DNA from: Candidatus Cloacimonadota bacterium
GTDB lineage: Bacteria; Cloacimonadota; Cloacimonadia; Cloacimonadales; TCS61
Direction of reading: 5' to 3'
Assembly: GCA_029932755.1 (NCBI GenBank)
Contig: JAOZPK010000003.1
Coordinates: 1-37,682, forward strand
DNA: 37,682 bases
In this document: piece after piece, positions 24,749 to 33,183 of the stretch
Layout of the letters: each line of letters begins with the position of its first letter
How positions within the stretch are numbered: position 1 is the first letter of the stretch
Notes under the pieces: generated by a model
What the model was told of the DNA's origin: nothing
Databases searched by the model: none
Seen by the model: only the letters and a program-made list of their open reading frames with translations
Made by a program: the position numbers and the translations under genes

Positions 24749-26242
24749 ATGAAGATTGATAGATTATTTATATTTTACATAATTCTTATTTGTATTAATT
24801 TACTTGCAGACGGAGTACAACCTGAAGGTTCAGGAACAGAAGTAGATCCTTACCAAGTAGAAATATTGGATAATTTATTATGGATAAGTACGAACAGCAG
24901 CTCCTGGGATAAGGACTTTATTCAAACAGCAGATATAGATGCTTCGGACACACAGAACTGGAATAATGGTGGAGGTTTTGTAACTATTGCTATTGATTCA
25001 GTTTTCACAGGTAATTATAATGGTCTAAACCATACAATAGATAGTTTATATATAAATCATTCACTATCTTATCCTTATGGACCAGGTCTGTTCTGTATAG
25101 CTACTAATACTATCCAGAATCTTGGATTAATAAATGTTAATATAATAACCGGGCAATATGGAGTTGGTGGTTTAATAGGAATTAATGGGGGAACCATCAT
25201 TAACTGCTACACTACAGGAGATGTGAATGGAGATGGTTATTATACAGGTGGATTGGTGGGGAGGAATTACTTCAATGGTAATATTATTAATTGCTATAGC
25301 ACGTGTAATGTTAATGGACATAGTGGAGTTGGTGGCTTGGTAGGTCTTAATTCAAATAATGCAACAATAATAAATTGTTATAGCATCGGCAATGTAAATG
25401 GAAACGGGAACGTTGGAGGATTAATTGGTCAAAATGGTGAAGCTAATGTTAATAATTCATATTGTAGTGGTGATGTTAGTGGAAACTATAATATTGGAGG
25501 TTTGGTTGGGAATAATTACTTCAATGGTAATATTATTAATTGCTATAGTTTAGGAGCTGTAAGTGGAACTGATTTTATTGGTGGCTTGGTCGGAGATAAT
25601 GAATATAATGGCAATATAGATAAATGTTATAGTATTGGACAAGTCGACGGAATGAATCAAACTGGAGGATTAGTTGGTAACAACGATTCTTCAATTGTAA
25701 ATAATTCTTTCTTTGATATGAATACGTCAGGACAAACTACAAGCTTTGGTGGAACAGGAAAGACAACTATTGAGATGCACAATGTAGCTACATATACATC
25801 GCTTAATACAATCGGTTTAACATCTGCGTGGGATTTTGTAGGTAATCCTTTTGATGATTATGGAAGTAATGATTATTGGGATATTGATTCCGAAATAAAT
25901 GATGGGTATCCATATTTTACTAATCCTTATGTAGTTGGAATTGAAACTGAGATGTCACTTCTGCAAAACTATAATATATCAAATTATCCCAATCCTTTTA
26001 ATCCTTCAACAACAATTGAATTTTCTATCCAAACTGTTTCTAAAGTTAAGCTTTCTATTTATAACATCAAGGGTCAGAAAATCAAAACCTTAGCTAACAA
26101 TGAATTCAATAAAGGTAGTTATTCAATTATCTGGAATGGTGTTGATGAATCAGGCAAACCTGTCAGTTCAGGATTATATTTCTACAAACTAAATGTAAAT
26201 AGTAAAATTGAAGCAACAAAGAAAATGCTGCTTTTAAAATAA
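24749..26242 (+). CDS. Secreted GLUG-repeat protein with type IX-like sorting domain
   Basis: The 497-residue product starts with a signal peptide (KIDRLFIFYIILICINLLADG). Residues about 134-320 hold seven copies of a GGL[VI]G-containing repeat of roughly 25-28 residues, with INCYS or NNSY near each middle. This is the GLUG motif, found in adhesins and other surface proteins with beta-solenoid shape. The last ~85 residues start at NYPNPFNPSTTIEFSI and read like a FlgD-Ig / type A sorting domain, used for outer-membrane export and anchoring in Bacteroidota and relatives. Function is probably surface attachment or substrate binding. A 35-bp identical stretch occurs twice in the repeat region. 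A terminator follows. Confidence 0.88.
   Translation: MKIDRLFIFYIILICINLLADGVQPEGSGTEVDPYQVEILDNLLWISTNSSSWDKDFIQTADIDASDTQNWNNGGGFVTIAIDSVFTGNYNGLNHTIDSLYINHSLSYPYGPGLFCIATNTIQNLGLINVNIITGQYGVGGLIGINGGTIINCYTTGDVNGDGYYTGGLVGRNYFNGNIINCYSTCNVNGHSGVGGLVGLNSNNATIINCYSIGNVNGNGNVGGLIGQNGEANVNNSYCSGDVSGNYNIGGLVGNNYFNGNIINCYSLGAVSGTDFIGGLVGDNEYNGNIDKCYSIGQVDGMNQTGGLVGNNDSSIVNNSFFDMNTSGQTTSFGGTGKTTIEMHNVATYTSLNTIGLTSAWDFVGNPFDDYGSNDYWDIDSEINDGYPYFTNPYVVGIETEMSLLQNYNISNYPNPFNPSTTIEFSIQTVSKVKLSIYNIKGQKIKTLANNEFNKGSYSIIWNGVDESGKPVSSGLYFYKLNVNSKIEATKKMLLLK
25265..25548 (+). repeat. Pair of identical 35-bp direct repeats inside the GLUG gene
   Basis: Positions 25265-25299 and 25514-25548 are identical over 35 bases and encode NYFNGNIINCYS in two GLUG units. 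They are 249 bp apart, exactly 83 codons. The surrounding units are clearly more diverged, so this pair looks like a recent intragenic copy or gene conversion. Confidence 0.8.
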
Positions 26243-26253
26243 CAAAATATAAG

Positions 26254-26284
26254 CCCGGCTTGAGAATCTCTCAGGCTGGGTTTT
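26254..26284 (+). terminator. Intrinsic terminator after the GLUG-repeat gene
   Basis: CCCGGCTTGAGA (26254-26265), loop ATC, TCTCAGGCTGGG (26269-26280), then TTTT. In + strand RNA all 12 pairs form, two of them as G-U wobbles. On the other strand these become mismatches, so the terminator is oriented for the GLUG gene. Confidence 0.8.
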
Positions 26285-26313
26285 CTTTTTTCATATCATC
26301 CTGATTTTTCTTA

Positions 26314-27021
26314 TTAACTCCTCATAAGTGATTCAAAATAGACAGGAACCTTTGTTACAAATATCATCTTCTCTTTAGAGAATGGATGAGTGATCGTGAG
26401 GGATGCTGCATGAAGCATAAGCCTTTTAATGCCCTTTTCTTTTACTCCATATTTCTTGTCACCGGCTACTGCACAGCCATTATCCGCCAGATGAACCCGG
26501 ATCTGATTTTTCCTGCCTGTTAGCAGATCAATTTCCAAAAGACTATATTTTGAAGATTCTTTTATAACCTTATAACCCGTCTTAGCAAGTTTGCCTTTTT
26601 TGGAGTCAGTTACAGAATACATTCTATGAACACTGTTTTCCGCTAAATAGGAAGAAATTACTTCCTCTTTATGCGACATTGTTCCATGAACCAGAGCATA
26701 ATACTTTTTACTAAAATTCTGCCACTCTTCCTGCAGATAACGCTTGGCTTTCTCGTTCTTAGCAAAAACAATGACACCGGAAGTATCCTTATCAAGCCGA
26801 TGCACAATAAATACCCTTCGTCTTGATTTCTGATTCCCCTTGCGCACATATTCATTCAGAAGAAAATAAGCTGTTTTATCTCTCACCTTTTCACTACTCA
26901 CTGTTAAAAGACCGTTCACCTTATCCACCACAATTATATCCCGATCTTCATAGAGAATAGTGAGTCCTTTCGGTTGATATCTTTTGGGTGGTCTTTTAAA
27001 TTGTTTAATACTTTCCTGCAT
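26314..27021 (-). CDS. RluA-family pseudouridine synthase
   Basis: A 235-residue member of the RluA/RluD family, which isomerises uridine in rRNA or tRNA. The catalytic block VHRLDKDTSGVIVFAK contains D77. LLTGRKNQIRVHLADNGCAVAGDKKYG and MLHAASLTITHP are the other conserved segments. There is no N-terminal S4 domain, so the protein is of the short RluA-like type. The target site cannot be told from sequence. It converges with the GLUG-repeat gene and diverges from ornithine carbamoyltransferase. AAGGAA lies upstream of the start. Confidence 0.92.
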   Translation of the reverse strand: MQESIKQFKRPPKRYQPKGLTILYEDRDIIVVDKVNGLLTVSSEKVRDKTAYFLLNEYVRKGNQKSRRRVFIVHRLDKDTSGVIVFAKNEKAKRYLQEEWQNFSKKYYALVHGTMSHKEEVISSYLAENSVHRMYSVTDSKKGKLAKTGYKVIKESSKYSLLEIDLLTGRKNQIRVHLADNGCAVAGDKKYGVKEKGIKRLMLHAASLTITHPFSKEKMIFVTKVPVYFESLMRS

Positions 27022-27087
27022 AATGTTTATTCCTTAATTCACTTTTTATCTACTTACACAAAAGTTATTTATAAATTCATGAGTCAA

Positions 27088-27132
27088 GTGATTTGATCTG
27101 CGAAATCACTACATGATAAATTCCTTGTCATG
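27088..27132. promoter_or_regulatory. Inverted repeats upstream of argF
   Basis: AGTGATTT (27088-27095) and AAATCACT (27104-27111) form a perfect 8-bp inverted repeat with an 8-nt centre. CATGA (27113-27117) and TCATG (27128-27132) follow. TTGTCA at 27125-27130 could be a -35. No ARG box of the E. coli type is evident. The site may bind a regulator of argF or of the divergent pseudouridine synthase gene. Confidence 0.4.
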
Positions 27133-27186
27133 ATTAATTAACTTTAAACTTTTGTTTTAAAATAAATTTATTAAGGAGAATAAATC

Positions 27187-28188
27187 ATGGCTTATAATCT
27201 TCGAAACAGGAATTTCCTGAAATTATTAGATTTCACACCAAAAGAGATCAATTTTCTCATTGATCTTTCTTTAGATCTCAAAAAAGCAAAATATGCAGGG
27301 AAAGAGCAACCTACTCTCACTGGTAAGAACATAGCCCTCATTTTTGAAAAAGCTTCTACCAGAACAAGATGTGCCTTTGAAGTTGCAGCTTTCGATCAGG
27401 GTGCTCATATAACTTATCTGGGGCCCGGCGGAAGCCAGATCGGTACTAAGGAGACAATGAAAGATACAGCCCGTGTATTGGGTAGAATGTATGATGGTAT
27501 TGAATATCGCGGTTTTGGGCAGGATGTAGTAGAGGTGCTGGGAAAATATGCAGGTGTTCCTGTTTGGAACGGACTCACAACTGAGTTCCATCCAACTCAA
27601 ATCCTTGCAGATTTCCTAACTGCCAAAGAGCATCTGGATAAGCCTTTTAATAAAATGGTTTTCGCTTACGTTGGAGACGGCAGAAACAACATGGGTAATT
27701 CGCTTATGGTCGGCGGTGCAAAATTGGGAATGGATTTTAGAATTGTAGCTCCCAAAGAGGTGCAACCGGATGCTGAACTCATAAAACAGTGCAAGGCAAT
27801 TGCCAAAGAAACAGGAGCAATGATCACAATTACAGATAACATCAAAGAAGGCGTGAAAAATGCTGATGTGATCTACACTGATGTTTGGGTTTCTATGGGA
27901 GAACCGGCAGAAGTATGGAAGCAAAGGATAAATCTATTGAAAGATTACCAAGTTAATAAAGCAATGATGGATATGACAGGAAATAAGAGCACTTTCTTTA
28001 TGCACTGCCTGCCTTCATTCCATAATGCCGATACAAAAGTTGGAAAAGATATTTTTGAAAAATTCGCTCTACCCGAAATGGAAGTTACTGACGAAGTTTT
28101 TGAAAGTAAAGCATCTGTAGTTTTTGACGAAGCTGAAAACAGAATGCATACAATTAAAGCCGTAATGGTTGCTACCTTAGGTCAATAA
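27187..28188 (+). CDS. argF: Ornithine carbamoyltransferase
   Basis: OTCase makes citrulline from ornithine and carbamoyl phosphate (or works in reverse in arginine breakdown). The 333 residues match E. coli ArgF closely in length and motifs: S57-T-R-T-R61 (carbamoyl phosphate), LGPGGSQIGTKE, GRMYDGIEYRG, EFHPTQ with H135, DVWVSMGE and H273-C-L-P276 (ornithine). The end EVFESKASVVFDEAENRMHTIKAVMVATL is near-identical to the enterobacterial and ArcB type. AAGGAGAATAAATC precedes ATG. No other arginine genes are adjacent, so a catabolic role (arcB) cannot be excluded. Confidence 0.96.
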   Translation: MAYNLRNRNFLKLLDFTPKEINFLIDLSLDLKKAKYAGKEQPTLTGKNIALIFEKASTRTRCAFEVAAFDQGAHITYLGPGGSQIGTKETMKDTARVLGRMYDGIEYRGFGQDVVEVLGKYAGVPVWNGLTTEFHPTQILADFLTAKEHLDKPFNKMVFAYVGDGRNNMGNSLMVGGAKLGMDFRIVAPKEVQPDAELIKQCKAIAKETGAMITITDNIKEGVKNADVIYTDVWVSMGEPAEVWKQRINLLKDYQVNKAMMDMTGNKSTFFMHCLPSFHNADTKVGKDIFEKFALPEMEVTDEVFESKASVVFDEAENRMHTIKAVMVATLGQ

Positions 28189-28195
28189 TTTTATT

Positions 28196-28224
28196 ATCCT
28201 TGCTGAACAAATGTTCAACAGGGA
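28196..28224 (+). promoter_or_regulatory. Hairpin between argF and the PAP2 gene covering the ribosome-binding site
   Basis: TCCTTGCTGAACA and TGTTCAACAGGGA pair over 13 positions with one wobble and one mismatch, with a two-base AA loop. The right arm contains GGGA (28221-28224), the likely ribosome-binding site of ATG 28232. There is no T-tract, so termination is less likely than translational control or coupling. Confidence 0.5.
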
Positions 28225-28231
28225 TTATTAT

Positions 28232-28993
28232 ATGAAGAAAATTCTATTATTATTATTTATCCTTATCATTCCCTATCTGTTAAACTCATACATTTTTGAA
28301 GTCGATAAATTAGAATCATTTATATTCATCTCCTCAGCTCTCACTCTTGATCTGAGCAATAATTACTTTGACAGGCGGATCATAGAAGCACCAACCAATT
28401 TAGAATTAGATGTGTTAGATGAGGATGATATTCCTTTTTTCGATAGAATTGGGTTACAACCATATTCAGCAACCCTAAAAGATTATAGTGATTATACAAC
28501 CTATCTAGCAATAGGTTCTACTCTTTATTGTCTGTACGAAAGTGATAAAGAGATTTTATTGGATAATCTATTAGTTTTCAGTGAGATAATGATAGCTCAG
28601 AGTGCAATTGCTAAATGGACAAAAACCCTTTCACATCGCTATCGACCATTCGTGTATGATGAGAATATATCTTATGACAAAAAAAAACAGAGAAACAGTC
28701 AGCATTCATTTTATTCGATGCATTCCTCAACAGTGTTTGCTGCTGCTACAAGCGGTTATTATTATTACAGTACTAATTATGGTCATAATATTTTTATGGG
28801 TTCTATTTTGTTTGGATCGGCAAGTGCTACTGCAATATTGCGAGTGGCTGCAGCTCAACATTTCCCATCAGATGTTATCATTGGAGCAATTGTTGGAAGT
28901 GGTGTAAGTTATGTTATTTGCAAGTACCATCAGAATAAAAAACTAAAATTATCTTTTGGTTATGATTCTGTGGATATTAGTTATAGATTTTAA
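28232..28993 (+). CDS. Exported PAP2-family phosphatase
   Basis: From ATG 28232 the product has 253 residues and begins with a signal peptide (KKILLLLFILIIPYLLNS). ATG 28211 lies in a hairpin and would bury the signal behind seven residues. All three parts of the PAP2 acid-phosphatase motif are present: K-x6-RP in KTLSHRYRP, SMHSS in place of PSGH, and R-x5-H-x3-D in RVAAAQHFPSD. Such enzymes dephosphorylate lipid phosphates, including undecaprenyl pyrophosphate, at the membrane or in the periplasm; the substrate here is unknown. It follows argF by 43 bp and may share its transcript. Confidence 0.85.
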   Translation: MKKILLLLFILIIPYLLNSYIFEVDKLESFIFISSALTLDLSNNYFDRRIIEAPTNLELDVLDEDDIPFFDRIGLQPYSATLKDYSDYTTYLAIGSTLYCLYESDKEILLDNLLVFSEIMIAQSAIAKWTKTLSHRYRPFVYDENISYDKKKQRNSQHSFYSMHSSTVFAAATSGYYYYSTNYGHNIFMGSILFGSASATAILRVAAAQHFPSDVIIGAIVGSGVSYVICKYHQNKKLKLSFGYDSVDISYRF

Positions 28994-29011
28994 TTAGCAA
29001 CGAACTTTCCT

Positions 29012-29162
29012 CATCCTGCTGTCCCTCTCCCGCTTCTACGTCACCGGAGTGGGAACATAAGAAGTTGCAGGAAAAATTCCCTATTTAATCTGTCACTACA
29101 CAATTAATAAAAAAATGCTCACAACTAATCCGGCAGTGGCCGGAGTAAACAGTCATGGGCTA
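29012..29162. repeat. Cluster of degenerate intergenic repeats
   Basis: A stretch starting CATCCTGCT (29012-29070) resembles 24400-24441, with shared CTACG and CATAAG blocks. CCGGC-AGTG-GCCGG (29130-29143) is a small hairpin. AGTCATGGGCTA (29151-29162) repeats exactly at 33076-33087, where it is half of a larger palindrome. AATCCCTAATT occurs twice just beyond (29190-29200, 29211-29221). These look like eroded copies of mobile palindromic repeats. Confidence 0.45.
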
Positions 29163-29222
29163 ATATATAATTTATCTCAATCTTTTTTTAATCCCTAATT
29201 CTTAACTCCTAATCCCTAATTT

Positions 29223-30752
29223 CTACTTCTCACCGTTCTCCTGTCTTTCTCTACATATCCTTTCAACTTCACGGAATGCAACTTTCCCGCTTCCCATAAT
29301 TGGAATATCTTCTATTATATAAAATTCTTTGGGAACAGCAATTGCCGGTAGTTCTTTAGCCATCTTTTTCAGAATCTTCTTTTTATCAAATTCACCGGTT
29401 GCAACAGCAGCAACAACATCGGCACCTTTTTTAGGATTCGGAACATCCACAACACAACAGATAGCACCTTCCGGTAAAAGTTTAGTAAGCACTTCTTCTA
29501 CTCTAACCAGAGAAACCATTTCCCCACCTACTTTCACAAATCTTTTCAGGCGTCCGCGATGCCACAAGAAACCATCTTCGTCAATAACTCCCATATCTCC
29601 AGTATCATACCAGCCACCGTGAATATGCAGAGAAGTCTCTTCTATATCGCCAAGGTATCCTTTCATCACAAGATCACCTTTTACAAATATCTTACCTTCT
29701 TTGTTTGCTGATAGTTCTTCATCGGTTTCTCTATCCAGTATTTTTACTTGTACTCCTGGTAATGGTTTTCCAATACTTCCGGGTTTATTCGCACCAGGAA
29801 CATTTACAGAAATAACCGGACTTGTTTCGGTAGTACCATAACCTTCCAATATCTCAATTCCGTGATCTTTTTGGAAAGAGAGTCGTAATTTTTCTGTGAG
29901 TTTATCAGCTCCGGCGATAGCATATCTTACTGAGGAAAGTTCTCCCGGATTTGATTTGCGCTGATATCCGTGGAAGAAAGTTGGAGTTCCGATAAGTACC
30001 GTTATTTTATAATCTATAATTGATTTTACTATCGCACCGTAATCAAGCGGATTTGCATGGGTTATTATTGATGCACCGAGATAGATCGGAAGCCAGAAAG
30101 TTGTAGTTAAGCCAAATACATGAAATAGTGGTAATGTCCCTGCAAAGATATCATTTTCATTTACATCAATTATTTGTGGTACTGCTTTTATATTATGAAA
30201 AATATTTTTATGAGTTAATTGAACTGCTTTTGGTTCTTTTTCGCTTCCACTTGTAAAAAGAATAACAGAAGTAGAATTTTCATTTCCATGTTTAATTTTA
30301 GATTGTAATAATCCCAAAGGTAATTTGGAAATAATAGCTGCTTTGAGTTTTTCTGGTGTTTTGAGAGAAGCCATTATATCTTCTAAATAGATCATTCCAT
30401 CAACAGGTTCACAATTAATTTTTTCTAGTAATTTTTTACTGGTTATAATTGTGAGAGAACTGCATTTCTCTTGGGCATAAAGGGAATTCTCTCTAGCTCC
30501 GGTTGAATAATTTATCATTACCGGTACTTTGCCGGCCATTAGAGCTCCTAATACTGAGAGTAAACATCCGGCAGAAGTAGGAACCATGATGCCTAAATAT
30601 TTACCTTTGTATTTTTTGAATCTTCCGGCTAATATCAACGCTGCTATCAACATTCGATCATAAGAAAGATCCTTTCCTGTCGCTTGATCATAGACAGCGA
30701 TCTTCTTTGAGTGTTTCTTTGCAACTTCTACAAATTTCTGTTGTAACTGCAT
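29223..30752 (-). CDS. Acyl-CoA / acyl-ACP synthetase (AMP-forming)
   Basis: A 509-residue adenylate-forming enzyme. Motifs in order: phosphate loop LFTSGSEKEPKAVQLTHK, GTLPLFHVFGLT, LEGYGTTETSPV, YDTGDMG with the ribose-binding aspartate, a hinge near GRLKRFVKVGGEMVS, and the C-terminal lysine in MGSGKVAFREV. It resembles the ligase half of Aas (acyl-ACP synthetase) and long-chain fatty-acid ligases, so it probably activates fatty acids. No acyltransferase domain is fused. AAGGAG five bases before ATG 30752 fixes the start; ATG 30779 upstream lies before this site. Confidence 0.88.
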   Translation of the reverse strand: MQLQQKFVEVAKKHSKKIAVYDQATGKDLSYDRMLIAALILAGRFKKYKGKYLGIMVPTSAGCLLSVLGALMAGKVPVMINYSTGARENSLYAQEKCSSLTIITSKKLLEKINCEPVDGMIYLEDIMASLKTPEKLKAAIISKLPLGLLQSKIKHGNENSTSVILFTSGSEKEPKAVQLTHKNIFHNIKAVPQIIDVNENDIFAGTLPLFHVFGLTTTFWLPIYLGASIITHANPLDYGAIVKSIIDYKITVLIGTPTFFHGYQRKSNPGELSSVRYAIAGADKLTEKLRLSFQKDHGIEILEGYGTTETSPVISVNVPGANKPGSIGKPLPGVQVKILDRETDEELSANKEGKIFVKGDLVMKGYLGDIEETSLHIHGGWYDTGDMGVIDEDGFLWHRGRLKRFVKVGGEMVSLVRVEEVLTKLLPEGAICCVVDVPNPKKGADVVAAVATGEFDKKKILKKMAKELPAIAVPKEFYIIEDIPIMGSGKVAFREVERICRERQENGEK

Positions 30753-31023
30753 AATAACTCCTTGTATTTTTTCTTCCACTTAATTCAACTCGTTTCAAAT
30801 CCTTGCAATCACATCATGTCAACTGATAAATTTCATAGTAATAACTATTGCTACCTTTACCTTTTCTGCATCTCTTTAAATAACTTAGAGTTATATGAAT
30901 TTGATTCATTTATAAATTATTCTCTTTTATGTTACTTCTTATAAAAATAGATTTAATTTTGTTCAGGAATCTGTATTTGACAAATATACACTCATTTAAA
31001 AGCTGTTTGTTAGTGAGGTGATA

Positions 31024-32910
31024 TTGAGTAAGAATATAATTTCAATTGAAGAATTGAATAAATCATTCGCAGAAAAACTAATTTGTAAAAACAATTCATT
31101 TGGGATTTTTGAGAATGAGAAGATTGGTTTAGTTGGAATAAACGGTTGTGGTAAATCAACACTTTTAAAACTTCTGGTTGGAATAGAGCCTGCTGACTCC
31201 GGAAAAATAACATTCCGTAAAAATATTCGCACTGGTTATCTCCCTCAAATCCCGCAACTTGACTCTGAAAAAACTATTTATGAAGAAATCTATTTCAGTG
31301 ATCACCCTCAATTTGATCTTTTAAGAAAATATTATAATATTCTCAAAGAACTTGAAACTGAACCAACACCGGCTTTAGAAAAAAAACATCATCGTATTAT
31401 AAAAGAGATTGAATCTAAAGATGCATGGAAGATAGAGATTAAAGCAAAAAGCATTTTAGATAAATTTGGATTTAGTGATGTAAATCAGAAAATATCTACT
31501 CTCTCCGGTGGTCAGAAAAGACGCATTGATCTAGCTAGAGTTTTAATGGATGAACCGGATGTATTATTACTTGATGAACCAACTAACCATCTTGATATTG
31601 ATACTATTGAATGGTTTCAGGATTATTTATCGAATTATAAAGGCACGATCATATTCGTAACTCATGATCGCTATTTTCTCGATGCAGTTTCTGATAAGAT
31701 AATAGAAATGGATAATGGTAATATCAATTTTTTCAAAGGGAATTATTCATATTATCTACGTAAAAAAGAGCAACAAAATATAGATGTTCAAAGGAAAGAG
31801 ACAAGACGTAAGACTCAATTGAAAAAGGAACTCAAATGGCTTCAACGAGGTGCGAGAGCTAGAACTTCCAAGCCCAAAGATCATCTTGATCGAGTGAAAG
31901 AGCTAATAGATAAATCTTATTTGTCTGAAAATAAAGAACTTGATATATCCTTCAAAACTAAGCGTTTAGGAAAAACGATATTAGAGATTAGAAACATTTC
32001 AAAACAATATGATGATAAAATCCTCTTTAGCAATTTTAATCATAACTTCCAGAAATTAGAGAGGATCGGGATCATCGGACTTAATGGATGTGGAAAAACA
32101 ACTCTGCTAAAATGCATCATGGAAGAGATCGAATCCGATAGCGGTTCAATCAAAGTTGGTGTCAATACTTCATTTTCGTATTTCCAACAATACATTGATG
32201 AATTCGAAAATAACCAGACTGTTCTGGGTTACATTCAAGAATTTGCACATAATATCCGAACTGCTGATGGAATTCTTCATTCCGCCTCTAAAATGTTACA
32301 ACGCTTTCTTTTCGATGGGAAAATGCAGCAGAGCAAATTAGAGAATTTATCGGGTGGAGAAAAGAAACGGCTTTATCTTTTACGTTCTTTGATGTTTGGA
32401 AATAATTTTATCATCCTCGATGAGCCTACAAATGATCTCGATATTCGAACTCTAGAGATATTAGAAGATTATCTTGATGCCTTCAAGGGTTGTATCGTTG
32501 TTGTTTCACATGATAGATATTTCTTGGATAGAGTAACAGATTATCTCTTTATTTTCGATGAGAATAGAATTGTAAAATTCCCAGGTAATTACTCCGATTT
32601 TCTACTGGTTAAAAAATATCGTGATGAAGAGAAGAAGAAGAAGAAAAACACAAAATTTAAAAGCAAAAAGCAAAAAATAAAAAAGTTATCAAATAAATTA
32701 AGCTTTAATGAAAAACGTGAAATAAAATTGATTGAAAAAGAGATGGAAAATATTGAAGATCAAATTTCAATATTGAATACTAGAATAGAAAAAGAAGCAT
32801 CAAACCTCTCTTCTGCTGATTTTAGAGAGATCACAAATGAATTGGAAAAGCTTAAGATCAGAATGGATGAACTCGAATCACGCTGGTTAGAATTGGATGA
32901 AAAAAATTAG
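31024..32910 (+). CDS. uup: ABC-F ATPase, Uup-like
   Basis: Two ABC ATPase domains sit on one chain without membrane helices, the mark of ABC-F ribosome-associated factors. Domain 1 has GINGCGKST (about 38-46), LSGGQKRR and LLLDEPTNHLDID. Domain 2 has GLNGCGKTT (about 352-360), LSGGEKKRLYLL and IILDEPTNDLDI. A basic stretch and a coiled coil of about 80 residues end the protein, as in Uup. The start is probably TTG 31024: GAGG at 31015-31018 is five bases away, while GTG 31018 overlaps that site. The product has 628 residues. Uup proteins affect ribosome function and transposon excision; the role here is inferred. Confidence 0.9.
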   Translation: MSKNIISIEELNKSFAEKLICKNNSFGIFENEKIGLVGINGCGKSTLLKLLVGIEPADSGKITFRKNIRTGYLPQIPQLDSEKTIYEEIYFSDHPQFDLLRKYYNILKELETEPTPALEKKHHRIIKEIESKDAWKIEIKAKSILDKFGFSDVNQKISTLSGGQKRRIDLARVLMDEPDVLLLDEPTNHLDIDTIEWFQDYLSNYKGTIIFVTHDRYFLDAVSDKIIEMDNGNINFFKGNYSYYLRKKEQQNIDVQRKETRRKTQLKKELKWLQRGARARTSKPKDHLDRVKELIDKSYLSENKELDISFKTKRLGKTILEIRNISKQYDDKILFSNFNHNFQKLERIGIIGLNGCGKTTLLKCIMEEIESDSGSIKVGVNTSFSYFQQYIDEFENNQTVLGYIQEFAHNIRTADGILHSASKMLQRFLFDGKMQQSKLENLSGGEKKRLYLLRSLMFGNNFIILDEPTNDLDIRTLEILEDYLDAFKGCIVVVSHDRYFLDRVTDYLFIFDENRIVKFPGNYSDFLLVKKYRDEEKKKKKNTKFKSKKQKIKKLSNKLSFNEKREIKLIEKEMENIEDQISILNTRIEKEASNLSSADFREITNELEKLKIRMDELESRWLELDEKN

Positions 32911-32993
32911 CATCTGACACAAAAAAAATAGCAACTAACAAAAGATAGAATATAATTTTTATAAACAATAGTTCAATAATCCATTTATTTAGT

Positions 32994-33042
32994 CCTGTCA
33001 TGCTGAGCCCTTCGACTTTGCTCAGGACAGGTTTAGTCGAAG
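32994..33042. repeat. Dispersed palindromic repeat, copy 2 (a-b-a'-b' order)
   Basis: a CTGAGC (33003-33008) pairs with a' GCTCAG (33020-33025). b CTTCGACT (33010-33017) pairs with b' AGTCGAAG (33035-33042). CCTGTC (32994-32999) and GACAGG (33026-33031) extend the a stem beyond a three-base bulge. The copy matches 22486-22527 apart from about eight changes, and b/b' has shifted by one pair in both arms. Confidence 0.75.
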
Positions 33043-33064
33043 TATGAAGAACTATGAAATTATT

Positions 33065-33084
33065 CCCACGACTAAAGTCATGGG
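33065..33084. repeat. REP-like palindrome
   Basis: CCCACGACT (33065-33073), AA, AGTCATGGG (33076-33084) pair over nine positions with one C-A mismatch, which becomes a G-U wobble in minus-strand RNA. Half of it recurs at 29151-29162. Confidence 0.6.
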
Positions 33085-33183
33085 CTATTTCAAAATTACT
33101 TTTTCCTTCAATCCTTGATCCTTAGTCTTTACTTCTCTTCCTCTTTACTTCTCTGTGTCTTTGTGCCCCAGTGTTGAAGTCTT

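Noticed and set aside
25150..25700. Repeats in the GLUG gene considered as a CRISPR or satellite array
   Set aside because: The periodicity is in codons within an open frame, and units differ strongly at DNA level apart from one 35-bp pair.
28211..28231. ATG 28211 as start of the PAP2 gene
   Set aside because: It lies in the loop of a hairpin and would put seven residues before a clean signal peptide; ATG 28232 has a ribosome-binding site at 28221-28224.
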